From positions 3,720,001 through 3,784,000 of the forward strand of contig NZ_JAUSXN010000001.1 of the NCBI RefSeq assembly GCF_030816015.1: a stretch of 64,000 nucleotides of DNA, written 5' to 3'. Below are positions 44,358 through 53,176 of this stretch, in pieces. Origin of the DNA: Pedobacter sp. W3I1 (GTDB lineage Bacteria; Bacteroidota; Bacteroidia; Sphingobacteriales; Sphingobacteriaceae). The first letter of the stretch is position 1; the number at the start of each line of letters is the position of its first letter. Both the position numbers and the translations under genes were made by a program. The notes beneath the pieces are model-generated. The model was not told the DNA's origin. It saw nothing but the letters and a program-made list of their open reading frames with translations, and did not search any database.

Positions 44358-47300
44358 TTAATTACAACCGCATTCGTTAATTGGAATAAATTTATTGTCT
44401 GTTATCGCATTGTCATTGCAATCGGCACATTCGCAATCCGGATTATTAATTCCTGGTATATCATTAATATTGATGATGCTATGATCGGGATAGGCCGTTA
44501 AAATACTTGCCGCTGTAGCCGTTTCTGCTGTTTCTAAATCTTTTGTCGATATATCTTCTAAACCCGCTGGCCTAAACAGATACATTTTAAAGCAGGTGAT
44601 ATAATCTACATATGCTAACTTTTCGAGCTGATAGATAATGGTCGATTTTTCTATTTTACCCCCAAATTCCATCTGCGTAGCCGTATTGCTTGTCCAAGGC
44701 GCTAAAAGCGATTTAATCTGGGTTTTTAGTTTGGGCAGATAAATATTTTCTTCGTATCCATCACGGAGTTTGATGTGAAAATGGAGTTTGATTTCTTCAA
44801 ATATTGGATTTTGAACATTAAGCTTTGCAAATACCGAATTGGTTTTGGCCACATAAGCTTTAATCTGTTCTAATGTATTTTTAGAGACTTTTGGCTGTAA
44901 TGGATTTGGTGCATTGCTGATCGAAATATCGGGTATGGCAATAATGGTTACCTGGCCCGGTGATAAAGAATTATAGCTGCTTACATTTCCATTGTAAAAA
45001 GTATGATTAATGCATTTTGCAGTATAAACATTAGGAAACTGGGCTAAAATAAGGCGTTCGTAATCCCACAAAGTGATGGATCTTCTTTTGTGCCGTAAAA
45101 TTTCACTAACCCTTAAATAGTATTCGTTACCGCTCTCTATTGCCTTTCCATCAAATGAACCATAAGGTTGAACTACCTTTTTAACAGCACTATCAGGATC
45201 TTTTAGTTTGGCAATCACTCCTGCTTCGATGGCTATTTTTTCGGGCACAACATCATCATAAACAGCAAACTGAGCCTCACTGGCTTGTGCTGTAATGGAG
45301 ATAATATCGCATACCGCAGCTGCATTGCTTATTACTGAAGCCCTTAGCCAGAGCAGGCCTGTTGGCAATAATGTATTATCGGCATTTACAGTTTTAGGAA
45401 TGTTTAAGGTAACGATGCCTGTGGTTAACAATCCATTGGTCTGTTCCCTTAAAATCTCTATGTTTTTAAACTCTTTCCAAATATTATGTTGAAGATAAGC
45501 CCATGTTACGGTAGCTTTATCAAAATCAGGATCGGCACTGCCCTCGCTAACCTGTAACAATAAACTTAAATTTTGCGGTACAACTGCATCGCTTAAACCG
45601 ATGTATAATTCACCCTCATTTGGTTTAACAGGAAGCAATGTTACGGAACCATGGGTAAACGGATGGGCTTCGGCAAGGCCGAAAGGCTCAATAAAATAGA
45701 ACCTGTGTATGCGGTTATCGTAAGTTGACTTAACATCACCAGCTACCGAAAGATTTATGATGGCTGCGCAGCTATAATCGATCGTTAAATTCTGGATTAC
45801 AGGTAAACAAGGCGGATTAGGTAATACAGTGCTTGCAGGCGTGGCCACATTATCCAAAACGGCTTTACCAAAGGCCAGCTGATAATCTGACTGACCGAAA
45901 GTTCCTTCAGTAAATGTGAGCTTCAGGTAACCTCTTTCAGTATCTAATGTGTAAGCATCACTGGCATTGGTATTATAATCTGCGTCGAAATTGCCAGGAA
46001 TATTTAAGGTTTCAGAAAATTGTGCTTCAGGCGGATTTGCATCAGAAGTCGAATCGCCAAAAAGATTTACTTCCTTAACAGAAGCACTAATCCAGTTGCG
46101 GTGGGCAAGGTAAGCCACTTCGGCTTTAAAACTCGAATTGTTCACATAAATATCCGGATCTCTGCCATTACTGGCATTAGCCAAAATGGTATAGGCATCG
46201 TAATACGTAGCGAAAGAAAGCGCAGGTAAATTTAAAAACTCGAAGTTTAAGGTAAGTGTTTGCAACTGATGCTGAAAAATCTCATTGCTGCCTATATAAA
46301 AATTAGCGCCAATACTGGGAATCGGTCCAAAAATTTCCATGGGTTTAGCAGCATCGAGTTTACCTAAACTATTCTGTACAAAAAGATTTTTTACACCCTG
46401 TACATCCGTTTTAATGGCCACGCTATCTATTGCGGCAAAGTTTAGGCTGGTATAAATATCTGGGCTAGAAAGTATTTCTATCTTCAATACCGGAAAAGCC
46501 GTTCTGAAATCTTCTACATGAAGTTTTTGATTATAATCGACGAATTTAGGTTTGCTTTCATCGGCCAGGAGCACAATTTTGAGTACACTGGTACTCGTGA
46601 AGGATACAGTCGTAATTTCTACTGCTGTCCATCCTTTTTCTGCGGTAATACTGGCCTTAAAATTTTCGGGCTTAATTACCGGCGCTGCCAGGTAAGGCGC
46701 ATGATAGGAACATGTAAGCGTTATTTTTCGCTTTCCTTCAGCCATCCTAAACAAAGGCGAGCTGATGGCAAAACCGATATTGGCAGGAGATCGGTTTTCA
46801 TTACCAAAAGTATCCCAACTGCCATCCTGGTTGACTAACTCTCCTCCGTTGCCATCACCAGAATTAGCGATTGGTGAGGCGTAAATTTTAGTTTTTTCGT
46901 CTTGATCAACTAATATAGATTTTATGCTGGCTACCTGCGCATGACTAAAGCTAAAAGAAGACAACAACTTGTAAAACTGTTCTTGTTTTTTACTGTTTTT
47001 ACCTGCTTTAAACTCCGTTTTATCGTTTAATATGTATTGCGATATGTGTTTCGCCAATTCTACAATCAAGTATACTTTATCGGGCTCGGCTGCCTTCTTT
47101 TCGAAACCTAAAACGGTTTCAAAAAAATAATCTAAATGTTTGCCTGTAAACTGGTTGAGGTCTTTTTGGGCAATGGCATATAAATCCAAAAAAGAATCGA
47201 AAAGTGCTAAATGCGGTTCCGATGTTCCATCTTCTTTAATTTCATTGATATTAAAAACACTTTGCCAATCTGTCTTTTTCTCTATTCCATCAAAATAGTA

Positions 47301-47459
47301 ATGGTTAATGTAAGCAGCCAAACTATCGCAAAATTGATAAAGGCTTGCTTTACTTCTTTCATCAATGGCAACAAAAGATGCATCCAAGGCTTTTGGCAAG
47401 CGGTTTAAACGGTTTGTTCCGTTTCTTGGTGCAGTATTTTTATTGCAATTGGTGCTCAT
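44358..47459 (-). CDS. eCIS baseplate J-like protein (Afp11/gp6-like)
   Basis: A 1033-residue baseplate protein. The opening LYQFCDSLAAYINHYYFDG and the conserved C-terminal segments YLRVSEILRHKRRSITLWDYERLILAQFPNVYTAKCINHT, QVTIIAIPDIS and LEQIKAYVAKTNSVFAKLNVQNPIFEEIKLHFHIK are those of the baseplate J/gp6-like family in eCIS. It ends with a Cys-rich tail, CECADCNDN...NECGCN, also seen in related proteins but of unknown function. Together with the following 1316-residue protein it should form the wedge ring around the spike. It lies 4 bp after the gp25-like gene. Confidence 0.85.
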   Translation of the reverse strand: MSTNCNKNTAPRNGTNRLNRLPKALDASFVAIDERSKASLYQFCDSLAAYINHYYFDGIEKKTDWQSVFNINEIKEDGTSEPHLALFDSFLDLYAIAQKDLNQFTGKHLDYFFETVLGFEKKAAEPDKVYLIVELAKHISQYILNDKTEFKAGKNSKKQEQFYKLLSSFSFSHAQVASIKSILVDQDEKTKIYASPIANSGDGNGGELVNQDGSWDTFGNENRSPANIGFAISSPLFRMAEGKRKITLTCSYHAPYLAAPVIKPENFKASITAEKGWTAVEITTVSFTSTSVLKIVLLADESKPKFVDYNQKLHVEDFRTAFPVLKIEILSSPDIYTSLNFAAIDSVAIKTDVQGVKNLFVQNSLGKLDAAKPMEIFGPIPSIGANFYIGSNEIFQHQLQTLTLNFEFLNLPALSFATYYDAYTILANASNGRDPDIYVNNSSFKAEVAYLAHRNWISASVKEVNLFGDSTSDANPPEAQFSETLNIPGNFDADYNTNASDAYTLDTERGYLKLTFTEGTFGQSDYQLAFGKAVLDNVATPASTVLPNPPCLPVIQNLTIDYSCAAIINLSVAGDVKSTYDNRIHRFYFIEPFGLAEAHPFTHGSVTLLPVKPNEGELYIGLSDAVVPQNLSLLLQVSEGSADPDFDKATVTWAYLQHNIWKEFKNIEILREQTNGLLTTGIVTLNIPKTVNADNTLLPTGLLWLRASVISNAAAVCDIISITAQASEAQFAVYDDVVPEKIAIEAGVIAKLKDPDSAVKKVVQPYGSFDGKAIESGNEYYLRVSEILRHKRRSITLWDYERLILAQFPNVYTAKCINHTFYNGNVSSYNSLSPGQVTIIAIPDISISNAPNPLQPKVSKNTLEQIKAYVAKTNSVFAKLNVQNPIFEEIKLHFHIKLRDGYEENIYLPKLKTQIKSLLAPWTSNTATQMEFGGKIEKSTIIYQLEKLAYVDYITCFKMYLFRPAGLEDISTKDLETAETATAASILTAYPDHSIININDIPGINNPDCECADCNDNAITDNKFIPINECGCN

Positions 47460-47463
47460 TTTT

Positions 47464-47883
47464 TCAAATATTTGTTCCTTCGGTTAAATAATAAGGGTAT
47501 ACAATATTGTTCCGGGTATTGGTGCTCCTAATGGTATATTCTACCACCAGGTTGATTATCCCAAACTCTACATTTTTAAAAACATCGAGTTTATCGAGCT
47601 TAATGCGCGGCTCGTAATAAATTATTGCTCTTCTAATCCTTTCTGTTATCCGCGTTACCAGTGTAACATTAATGGGTTCAAAAATCATATCTTCTACATT
47701 GCAACCATATTCTGCCTGCATTACCCTTTCGCCAACCGCTGTTCCGAACAGGATTTCCAGACTTTGATTAATATCAGTCACATCGCTTACCATATTGGTG
47801 GCAAAGCGTTTCATACCTTCGTATTTAACTATCTCTGGCGGAAAGGCCCATCCCTTGCCTAAAAAATTGCTTTTTGTATCCAT
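47464..47883 (-). CDS. gp25-like baseplate protein (GPW_gp25 family)
   Basis: A 139-residue protein of standard gp25 size. Visible family text: FLGKGWAFPP, QSLEILFGTAVGERVMQAEYGCNVEDMIFEP and RITERIRRAIIYYEPRIKLDKLDV, which contains the conserved E-P-R-I motif. In T4, Afp and R-type pyocins this protein contacts the first sheath ring and starts sheath assembly at the baseplate. It lies 3 bp after the PAAR gene and 4 bp before the baseplate-J-like gene. Confidence 0.93.
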   Translation of the reverse strand: MDTKSNFLGKGWAFPPEIVKYEGMKRFATNMVSDVTDINQSLEILFGTAVGERVMQAEYGCNVEDMIFEPINVTLVTRITERIRRAIIYYEPRIKLDKLDVFKNVEFGIINLVVEYTIRSTNTRNNIVYPYYLTEGTNI

Positions 47884-47886
47884 TTT

Positions 47887-48165
47887 TTAACCTATTGAAA
47901 CTGTGGGGCATCCAACTACAGCGCTTGCACCGCAAATACAGGTATCGCCTGTTCTAACTGCCGGCAAACCTCCTATTAATACTGTTGCGCTTCCTGCCGG
48001 AAAAGGGCTTACAGTAGGCTGATGAGTGTTGGGCGGCAATACACAAACATGATTATCGCCAACTACAGAGGCAGGCATACCGCCAATTAACACCGTGGGT
48101 ACTCCAGGGCCTATAATGGTTCCACCGTGATTTGTGGTATCGGTAACTCTTGCCGCGTTTGCCAT
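47887..48165 (-). CDS. PAAR-domain spike tip protein
   Basis: A 92-residue PAAR protein: AARVTDTTNHGGTIIGPGVPTVLIGGMPASVVGDNHVC, then TVLIGGLPAVRTGDTCICGA. The PAAR repeats and the His/Cys residues expected to bind a metal at the tip are present. It would sharpen the central spike encoded just upstream (48170-49897) and is separated from that gene by 4 bp. No effector extension is attached, so it is a structural tip only. Confidence 0.95.
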   Translation of the reverse strand: MANAARVTDTTNHGGTIIGPGVPTVLIGGMPASVVGDNHVCVLPPNTHQPTVSPFPAGSATVLIGGLPAVRTGDTCICGASAVVGCPTVSIG

Positions 48166-48169
48166 ATTT

Positions 48170-49897
48170 TTAATTTATCTGCACCATACTTCCTTTAACT
48201 TTTGTAATGGCGGATGAACTTATTTCGGTACCTGCACTTCCGCTTAATTTTAACTGTGCGTTTGCATTGGTGGTAATGTTGGTTCCATCTATTTTAAAGT
48301 CGCCTGATGCTTTTAGTATGATATCTTTAATACTTTCTATCTTAATCCCATCCTCACTCATCTCTATTTTATTCCCGTTAATATCCTGAATGGCAATCTG
48401 CTTCTGATCTTCATCCAGCGTAATAAAATTGCCTCCGGGTGTTTCTATTTTAATGATCTTCTTTTCATCATCAAACAATACCTGAAGTTTTGATTTGGTA
48501 GATAATCCCTTCAAATAATTACCATCTTTTGCTTCTAAATGAGGCGGAAATGAACTGCTATACAATCTACCCAGAATCACGGCATCACGAGGATCATCAT
48601 TTATAAAACCAATAATCACCTCATCGTTTATTTCAGGATTCCAAACCCATCCATGGTCTTTCCCGGCATCTACACTGGCCAATCTTGCCCAAATGCCATC
48701 GCCTTCATTTTCGACAGTGGGCAAACGTACCCTTATTCTATTTTCACCTTCAGGATCGCTTTCCAGTTGGGTAACAATGCCGATTTGCAAACCATTTACC
48801 GGAGGAATGATTCCTGTTGCAGGCTTTTCTACAATATCATCGAAATTGTAACTATGCAATTTTTTATCAAGGCCAAACTGCACATGGCTGTACCAGGCGG
48901 CTTCGCCAGAGTAACTGTGGATTACACCCGTAACCCAGCATTTTCCACTAAACCTTTCGCCTATGCCCAATAATTCGACTATAATTCCGGGTTTTAATTT
49001 GTTATCGCCCTGTACCCTAAAATTCCCGATAACCCTATTTAACCTGCTTCTAAACAATTGTGCTGTTGCCCATTCTGTCGATTCTTGTTCAGCCACATTG
49101 CCCGAATGATATAAGCTGTTATCTTCCCAGCCCAACACTTCTGCCAAATCATCGCCAGAAATATTACCTTGCTGAGGCAACGTTTTTGCTGTCGATGTAC
49201 CTTCTTTTACTTCCTGATTGGTATAATTCCAATTTTTGGTAAGCACCTGCGGATACTGTGTGCGGGCATCCATCTGGGCCTCAAAATCATAAATTTCCGA
49301 TCCGTAGGTATAAGTTGCTGTACTTTCCTGACTGGCATTTGGCATTCCAATCGTTAATTTTCCAGCCTCAGTGATAACCAAGGCACTGTTCAGTTCGGCC
49401 CGGGTAACAATAAAATCCCAGTTGCTGCAATTAAATTGTACCAGTTGTTTATGCTGTAAATTCAATCCGTCAATATCGGCAGTAATTCCATTCTGGCCTA
49501 CCAAATCGGTTATTGCATCGTTATCACTTACGTCTTCCCATATCTTATTTTTCCGCCCTGCGGTAAGTTTAATGGCTTTATCTCTGCATTCTATTTCCAT
49601 TTGGCTCCCATCTTCGTTAGCCCTAATGGTTTGGCTGATAATCAAACCCGAGAATATCACTTCATTTTCTCCATTGTAACCAGCAGCAATGCTTATTTCG
49701 GCGCCGGGAATAAAATTCGTTCCATTGCTTAAATCGAAATTTTGTGCAGCCGCGCTACCATCCATCACTACCACTTTAGCTTTAGGTATGGCGTTAACCA
49801 GATTGGTTACCACAATTTCTAAAATACCAACAGCATCGGGTAAAACTTGTCCGTTTACGGTAATGCTAAAGCTTTGTACTCCTGAGTTGGCTGGCAT
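48170..49897 (-). CDS. Central spike/hub protein (gp27-gp5 / VgrG-like, Afp8)
   Basis: A 575-residue fused hub and spike. Residues ~1-350 resemble the gp27-like hub (SFSITVNGQVLPDAVGILEIVV, SGLIISQTIRANEDGSQMEIECRDKAIKLTAGR). The OB-fold domain is in QIGIVTQLESDPEGENRIRVRLPTVENEGDGIWARL and VIIGFINDDPRDAVILGRLY. The last ~150 residues are short beta repeats (ILKASGDFKIDGTNITTNANAQLKLSG), the triple-stranded spike. No lysozyme or effector domain is attached, as is usual for eCIS rather than for phages. It is followed 4 bp later by the PAAR tip gene. Confidence 0.93.
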   Translation of the reverse strand: MPANSGVQSFSITVNGQVLPDAVGILEIVVTNLVNAIPKAKVVVMDGSAAAQNFDLSNGTNFIPGAEISIAAGYNGENEVIFSGLIISQTIRANEDGSQMEIECRDKAIKLTAGRKNKIWEDVSDNDAITDLVGQNGITADIDGLNLQHKQLVQFNCSNWDFIVTRAELNSALVITEAGKLTIGMPNASQESTATYTYGSEIYDFEAQMDARTQYPQVLTKNWNYTNQEVKEGTSTAKTLPQQGNISGDDLAEVLGWEDNSLYHSGNVAEQESTEWATAQLFRSRLNRVIGNFRVQGDNKLKPGIIVELLGIGERFSGKCWVTGVIHSYSGEAAWYSHVQFGLDKKLHSYNFDDIVEKPATGIIPPVNGLQIGIVTQLESDPEGENRIRVRLPTVENEGDGIWARLASVDAGKDHGWVWNPEINDEVIIGFINDDPRDAVILGRLYSSSFPPHLEAKDGNYLKGLSTKSKLQVLFDDEKKIIKIETPGGNFITLDEDQKQIAIQDINGNKIEMSEDGIKIESIKDIILKASGDFKIDGTNITTNANAQLKLSGSAGTEISSSAITKVKGSMVQIN

Positions 49898-49903
49898 GGT
49901 ATA

Positions 49904-50623
49904 TTATTTTTCAATCGGTGGAAACGAAATGTTTTGTCCTTGTTTTAATTTCCTAAAATTGTTCAGTTTATTGGCTTTGGCTACTTCTAAATAATATCTA
50001 TCGGTTTTATAAATATTGTAAGTCATTAAAGGAAGCGAATTATCGCCTTCAACATTCCTGTAGTGCGTTAAATCAGGCGAACTTCTCCGTTGTTCGTTAG
50101 ATTGTTCGGTAAGGGAGGTATAACTGGTAAAAGTGCAGTCTGTTTTAGCCCTTAATGGTTTTCCGGTATTATCGAACAAGGTGTAGGTAACTTTAACAGC
50201 GGTTAACATTCCCTGAAAAGTGAGCTCGCCCCAGTGTATTTTTAAAAAATTTGGTTGATGGGTATCTTCTTTAATTTTAAAACAGGTATCGATAAATTTT
50301 TCGATTACTTTATGTACTGTTTTATCATTCTGTACATCGGTTTGAAAAGTAGAATTGCCCGAATAGGAAGCCGATGTAGCATCCCACAAAAGATCGAGAT
50401 TTAACTCTTTACCCCTTGTTGATTTAAATTCGCCAACTCCATCTGCCGCATTTACAGGCGCATCCTGATCGAGTTCATTTTTGTAATCGATATAATAAGT
50501 ATTGGGATTGTACAATACCTTAAAGGTTTCGATTGGTGAACCCGAAAAGTTATTGTCAGAATAAACATCTATTACGAGTTTTTCTAAATTACCCAATTCA
50601 TCATGAAGCTGACTTAAAGCCAT
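49904..50623 (-). CDS. LysM-containing baseplate/tail protein (Afp7-like)
   Basis: A 239-residue protein. Its N-terminal part (LEKLVIDVYSDNNFSGSPIETFKVLYNPNTYYIDYKNEL, GKELNLDLLWDATSASY) forms a beta-rich adaptor and WGELTFQGMLTAVKVTYTLFDNTGKPLRAKTDCTF is a characteristic phrase of this baseplate family. The end, YNIYKTDRYYLEVAKANKLNNFRKLKQGQNISFPP, reads as a LysM domain. In Afp/PVC this protein bridges tube and hub. It lies 2 bp downstream of the 53-residue DUF5908 gene. Confidence 0.9.
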   Translation of the reverse strand: MALSQLHDELGNLEKLVIDVYSDNNFSGSPIETFKVLYNPNTYYIDYKNELDQDAPVNAADGVGEFKSTRGKELNLDLLWDATSASYSGNSTFQTDVQNDKTVHKVIEKFIDTCFKIKEDTHQPNFLKIHWGELTFQGMLTAVKVTYTLFDNTGKPLRAKTDCTFTSYTSLTEQSNEQRRSSPDLTHYRNVEGDNSLPLMTYNIYKTDRYYLEVAKANKLNNFRKLKQGQNISFPPIEK

Positions 50624-50625
50624 AG

Positions 50626-50787
50626 TTACCTCTCATTCTTATTTTTGATCTGTAATCTCAACTCCTCCAATGCCTTTTTCATTTTCTTATCTGTAGCTGT
50701 TTGGCCGGTTCTGCCTGGCAGTGTAGATCCGGCTACGTTATTGGTTACCGTTGCGGTAATGTTTAATTCTCTAATTTCTACTGGCAT
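50626..50787 (-). CDS. DUF5908-type microprotein of the eCIS
   Basis: A 53-residue reading frame with an ATG at 50787 and TAA at 50626, starting 10 bp after the tube gene and ending 2 bp before the LysM gene. The product begins MPVEIRELNITATV and ends with a helical, charged tail KKMKKALEELRLQIKNKNER. The opening and size match DUF5908, a small family found between tube and LysM genes in eCIS loci (Afp6-like position). The fit of start, stop and spacing in a dense operon supports it as a real gene. A small structural or assembly role is likely, but not known. Confidence 0.8.
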   Translation of the reverse strand: MPVEIRELNITATVTNNVAGSTLPGRTGQTATDKKMKKALEELRLQIKNKNER

Positions 50788-50797
50788 ATAAATCCCT

Positions 50798-51265
50798 TTA
50801 AATTTCTACCCGCCTGAAGTATTGATGAGCAAACTCGATACTTTCGATCACCAATCCATTTTGTTGGGCGTTAAAACCCTCTATCGACCATCGTATTGGA
50901 TATGCATTTACAAAATTCCAGGCCTGTAAGGGTTGATGTTCATCGTTAAGCAAAATCAATGTAATATCTTTCGGACTGAACGTAAAACTTTCTACACATT
51001 CTTTAAACCATTGCATGGCCTTAGAATTAAATAGCAAACCACGTTTTAGCGTAAGGTTACTATAGGTGATTGCCGTTGGGAGTTTATGCGCAAAGCGGTT
51101 TTCTCCACCTTCCTTATATTCTTCGGTAGCAATGCTCGATTCTAAACCAGTGGCATCGGTAAAACCTATATCATCTACCCCATCATAAGACAAACCCTCT
51201 ATCTGCAATAGAAAATGAAATCCGACAGGAGGATTTGGCGATGGTGAATTGGATATAGAGAACAT
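50798..51265 (-). CDS. Tail tube protein, second copy (Afp5-like)
   Basis: A 155-residue tube-fold protein. GFHFLLQIEGLSY, FTDATGLESSIATEEYKEGGENRFAHKLPTAITYSNLTLKRGLLF and MQWFKECVESFTFSPKDITLILLNDEHQPLQAWNFVNAYPIRW are the family's conserved phrases. It is related to the 144-residue tube protein at 51271-51705 but clearly diverged. In Afp and PVC such a second tube protein forms the layer joining the tube to the baseplate hub (Afp5), whereas the first builds the bulk tube. The assignment to that layer is by gene order. Confidence 0.9.
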   Translation of the reverse strand: MFSISNSPSPNPPVGFHFLLQIEGLSYDGVDDIGFTDATGLESSIATEEYKEGGENRFAHKLPTAITYSNLTLKRGLLFNSKAMQWFKECVESFTFSPKDITLILLNDEHQPLQAWNFVNAYPIRWSIEGFNAQQNGLVIESIEFAHQYFRRVEI

Positions 51266-51270
51266 ATAGT

Positions 51271-51705
51271 CTAGGTAAATTCGATGCTTAAACCTTCATG
51301 CGCCAACTCAACAGTTTCTATAGCCACCTCGTTACCGGTAGAATTTAGTGTTGGTCCATCTACTTTTGATGGCCAGGCTTGTCTAACTTTCCAAACCACC
51401 ACCGGTTCGTGACTTTCGTTCAGTAAACTGATGGTAAGATCTCTCCGTTCTATTTTATTTAAACTCACGGTATTAAACCATTGAAAAAGTTCATTATCAC
51501 CTTTTGTTATACCTCTTTTCATCGAAATTGCAGTGTATTGCTGCATTCCGGGCATTTTGGTAACGTGGTATTCTGGTGAGTTTCCTTCGCGATAATCTAT
51601 CGATTGGGTTTCTACCGTTAAACCACTAACTTCTGTAAAACCAATTCGCGAGCCGCCCCATTCCACCTGAAAGTGAAATACCGGTAATGGATAAGTATTA
51701 GCCAT
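51271..51705 (-). CDS. Tail tube protein (Afp1-like)
   Basis: A 144-residue inner-tube protein: LPVFHFQVEWGGSRIGFTEVSGLTVETQSIDYREGNSPEYHVTKMPGMQQYTAISMKRGITKGDNELFQWFNTV, then VVVWKVRQAWPSKVDGPTLNSTGNEVAIETVELAHEG. This is the gp19/Hcp-like fold of contractile tails; hexamers stack into the tube that carries cargo. It is preceded by two sheath genes and followed 5 bp later by the baseplate-end tube gene. The spacing (21 bp after the sheath gene) is the widest inside the structural part, which may leave room for its own ribosome-binding site. Confidence 0.93.
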   Translation of the reverse strand: MANTYPLPVFHFQVEWGGSRIGFTEVSGLTVETQSIDYREGNSPEYHVTKMPGMQQYTAISMKRGITKGDNELFQWFNTVSLNKIERRDLTISLLNESHEPVVVWKVRQAWPSKVDGPTLNSTGNEVAIETVELAHEGLSIEFT

Positions 51706-51726
51706 AATTTTATAATTTATGATGAA

Positions 51727-53172
51727 TTATTCTTGTAGTTTGTGTGAGAATTTCAGGATGATAAATTCTGCAGGCCTCACCGCTGCCATACCGATCTCCA
51801 CATTCATTCTGCCCTCTAAAATATCGAGGGAAGTCATGGTGATTCCTAAGCCAATTCTAACGAAATAGGCATCATCGGGTTTTGCACCATGCAATGCACC
51901 CTGGCGCCATAACTGATTTAAAAAATTCTCGCACATGGCTTTTACACGCAACCAGGTATTGGCATCATTTGGTTCAAAAACCACAAATTCGGTGGCTTTT
52001 TTAACGCTTTCTTCTACAAAATTGTAAAAACGCCTTACCGAAATGTATCTCCATTCGTTATCGTTTCCGGCCAGGGTTCGGGCACCCCAAACTAATGTGC
52101 CTTTGCCTGTAAAAAAGCGGATTACATTGATTGATTTACCGGTAGTTGGATCTATATTTAGTGTCTCCTGTTGCTGTGCGGTCACTTTTAATGATGGTCC
52201 GGTAACCATTTTTACACTTTCATTAGCTGGTGCCTTCCATACGCCGCGATTGTTATCAACCCTGGCCATTATACCTGCAACAGCACTCGATGGTGGTAAA
52301 TCAATTACATTTTTATCCATCTCGTTTGTTAAAGCACGATAAGTATTTAAATCCATTGCTTTTATAGCCGATAAAGTTGAATCGTTGTATGGGCCATTAA
52401 CGCCATTTACCAGATGTTTTATTACAATAGAATCGTTGTAGCCGTAGCTTAAAGTACTTTGTAACCAGGGATAATAGACTGCACCATATTTTAAATAATC
52501 GGCACTGATATCATCTCTAATCACTCCGGCATCGGTAAAGGGCGAATCAGATAGCACCCAGGCATCAAAAATTGCAATGCGATCCTGTAGTTTAGCACAT
52601 TGCGCCAAAGCGTAATCATAGGCATCTTTATAGCCCGAGGTAGCACCAAATGAAGTGTGTTTATCTGTAAAAATGAGCATGGTTGGTTCATCCACTTTTG
52701 CAATTGCATCTAAACAGGCCTTAGCTTTTACGGTTGTAATGGTTGAAGCTACATCGTAATTGCCGCACGAAACGATATAACAAGGACCACCGCCATTTGC
52801 ATAAAACATTTGTATGGCATAGCACATATATTTACCGCTTGCAGCGCTCTTTTTAGCATTACAGGTGATTACGCGTTTTACTACCTTTCCAGCAACTTCG
52901 GTATCGGTTATGGTTGGGATTCCACTGGTTTCGAAAACCGCTGTTTCCGAATTGGCACCACCAAAATATTTTTGATAATCGAGAAATGAGGTAATCCGGA
53001 TGGGTGTTGGCAATTTACTTCCAGTTGCTAAAATATCGTTTCCATTTTCATCTTTAGCAAATTCGGTTCTGCCCATAAAAGCCGGAATAGCCGTTTCTAC
53101 AGGTGCTATTGACGCAGGCAGTTTACTTATTTCCTCTATATAAACGCCAGGGGTTTTATAATTGGTTGCCAT
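51727..53172 (-). CDS. Contractile sheath protein, short form
   Basis: A 481-residue sheath protein. N-terminus YKTPGVYIEEISKLPASIAPVETAIPAFMG and C-terminus VFEPNDANTWLRVKAMCENFLNQLWRQGAL, FVRIGLGITMTSLDILEGRMNVEIGMAAVRPAEFIILKFSHKLQE are canonical for eCIS and phage sheaths; the terminal arms link neighbouring subunits. GIMARVDNNRGVWKAPANE is also highly conserved. It lacks the insertion seen in the 593-residue paralogue at 53177-54958. The two genes are 4 bp apart. Confidence 0.95.
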   Translation of the reverse strand: MATNYKTPGVYIEEISKLPASIAPVETAIPAFMGRTEFAKDENGNDILATGSKLPTPIRITSFLDYQKYFGGANSETAVFETSGIPTITDTEVAGKVVKRVITCNAKKSAASGKYMCYAIQMFYANGGGPCYIVSCGNYDVASTITTVKAKACLDAIAKVDEPTMLIFTDKHTSFGATSGYKDAYDYALAQCAKLQDRIAIFDAWVLSDSPFTDAGVIRDDISADYLKYGAVYYPWLQSTLSYGYNDSIVIKHLVNGVNGPYNDSTLSAIKAMDLNTYRALTNEMDKNVIDLPPSSAVAGIMARVDNNRGVWKAPANESVKMVTGPSLKVTAQQQETLNIDPTTGKSINVIRFFTGKGTLVWGARTLAGNDNEWRYISVRRFYNFVEESVKKATEFVVFEPNDANTWLRVKAMCENFLNQLWRQGALHGAKPDDAYFVRIGLGITMTSLDILEGRMNVEIGMAAVRPAEFIILKFSHKLQE

Positions 53173-53176
53173 AATT

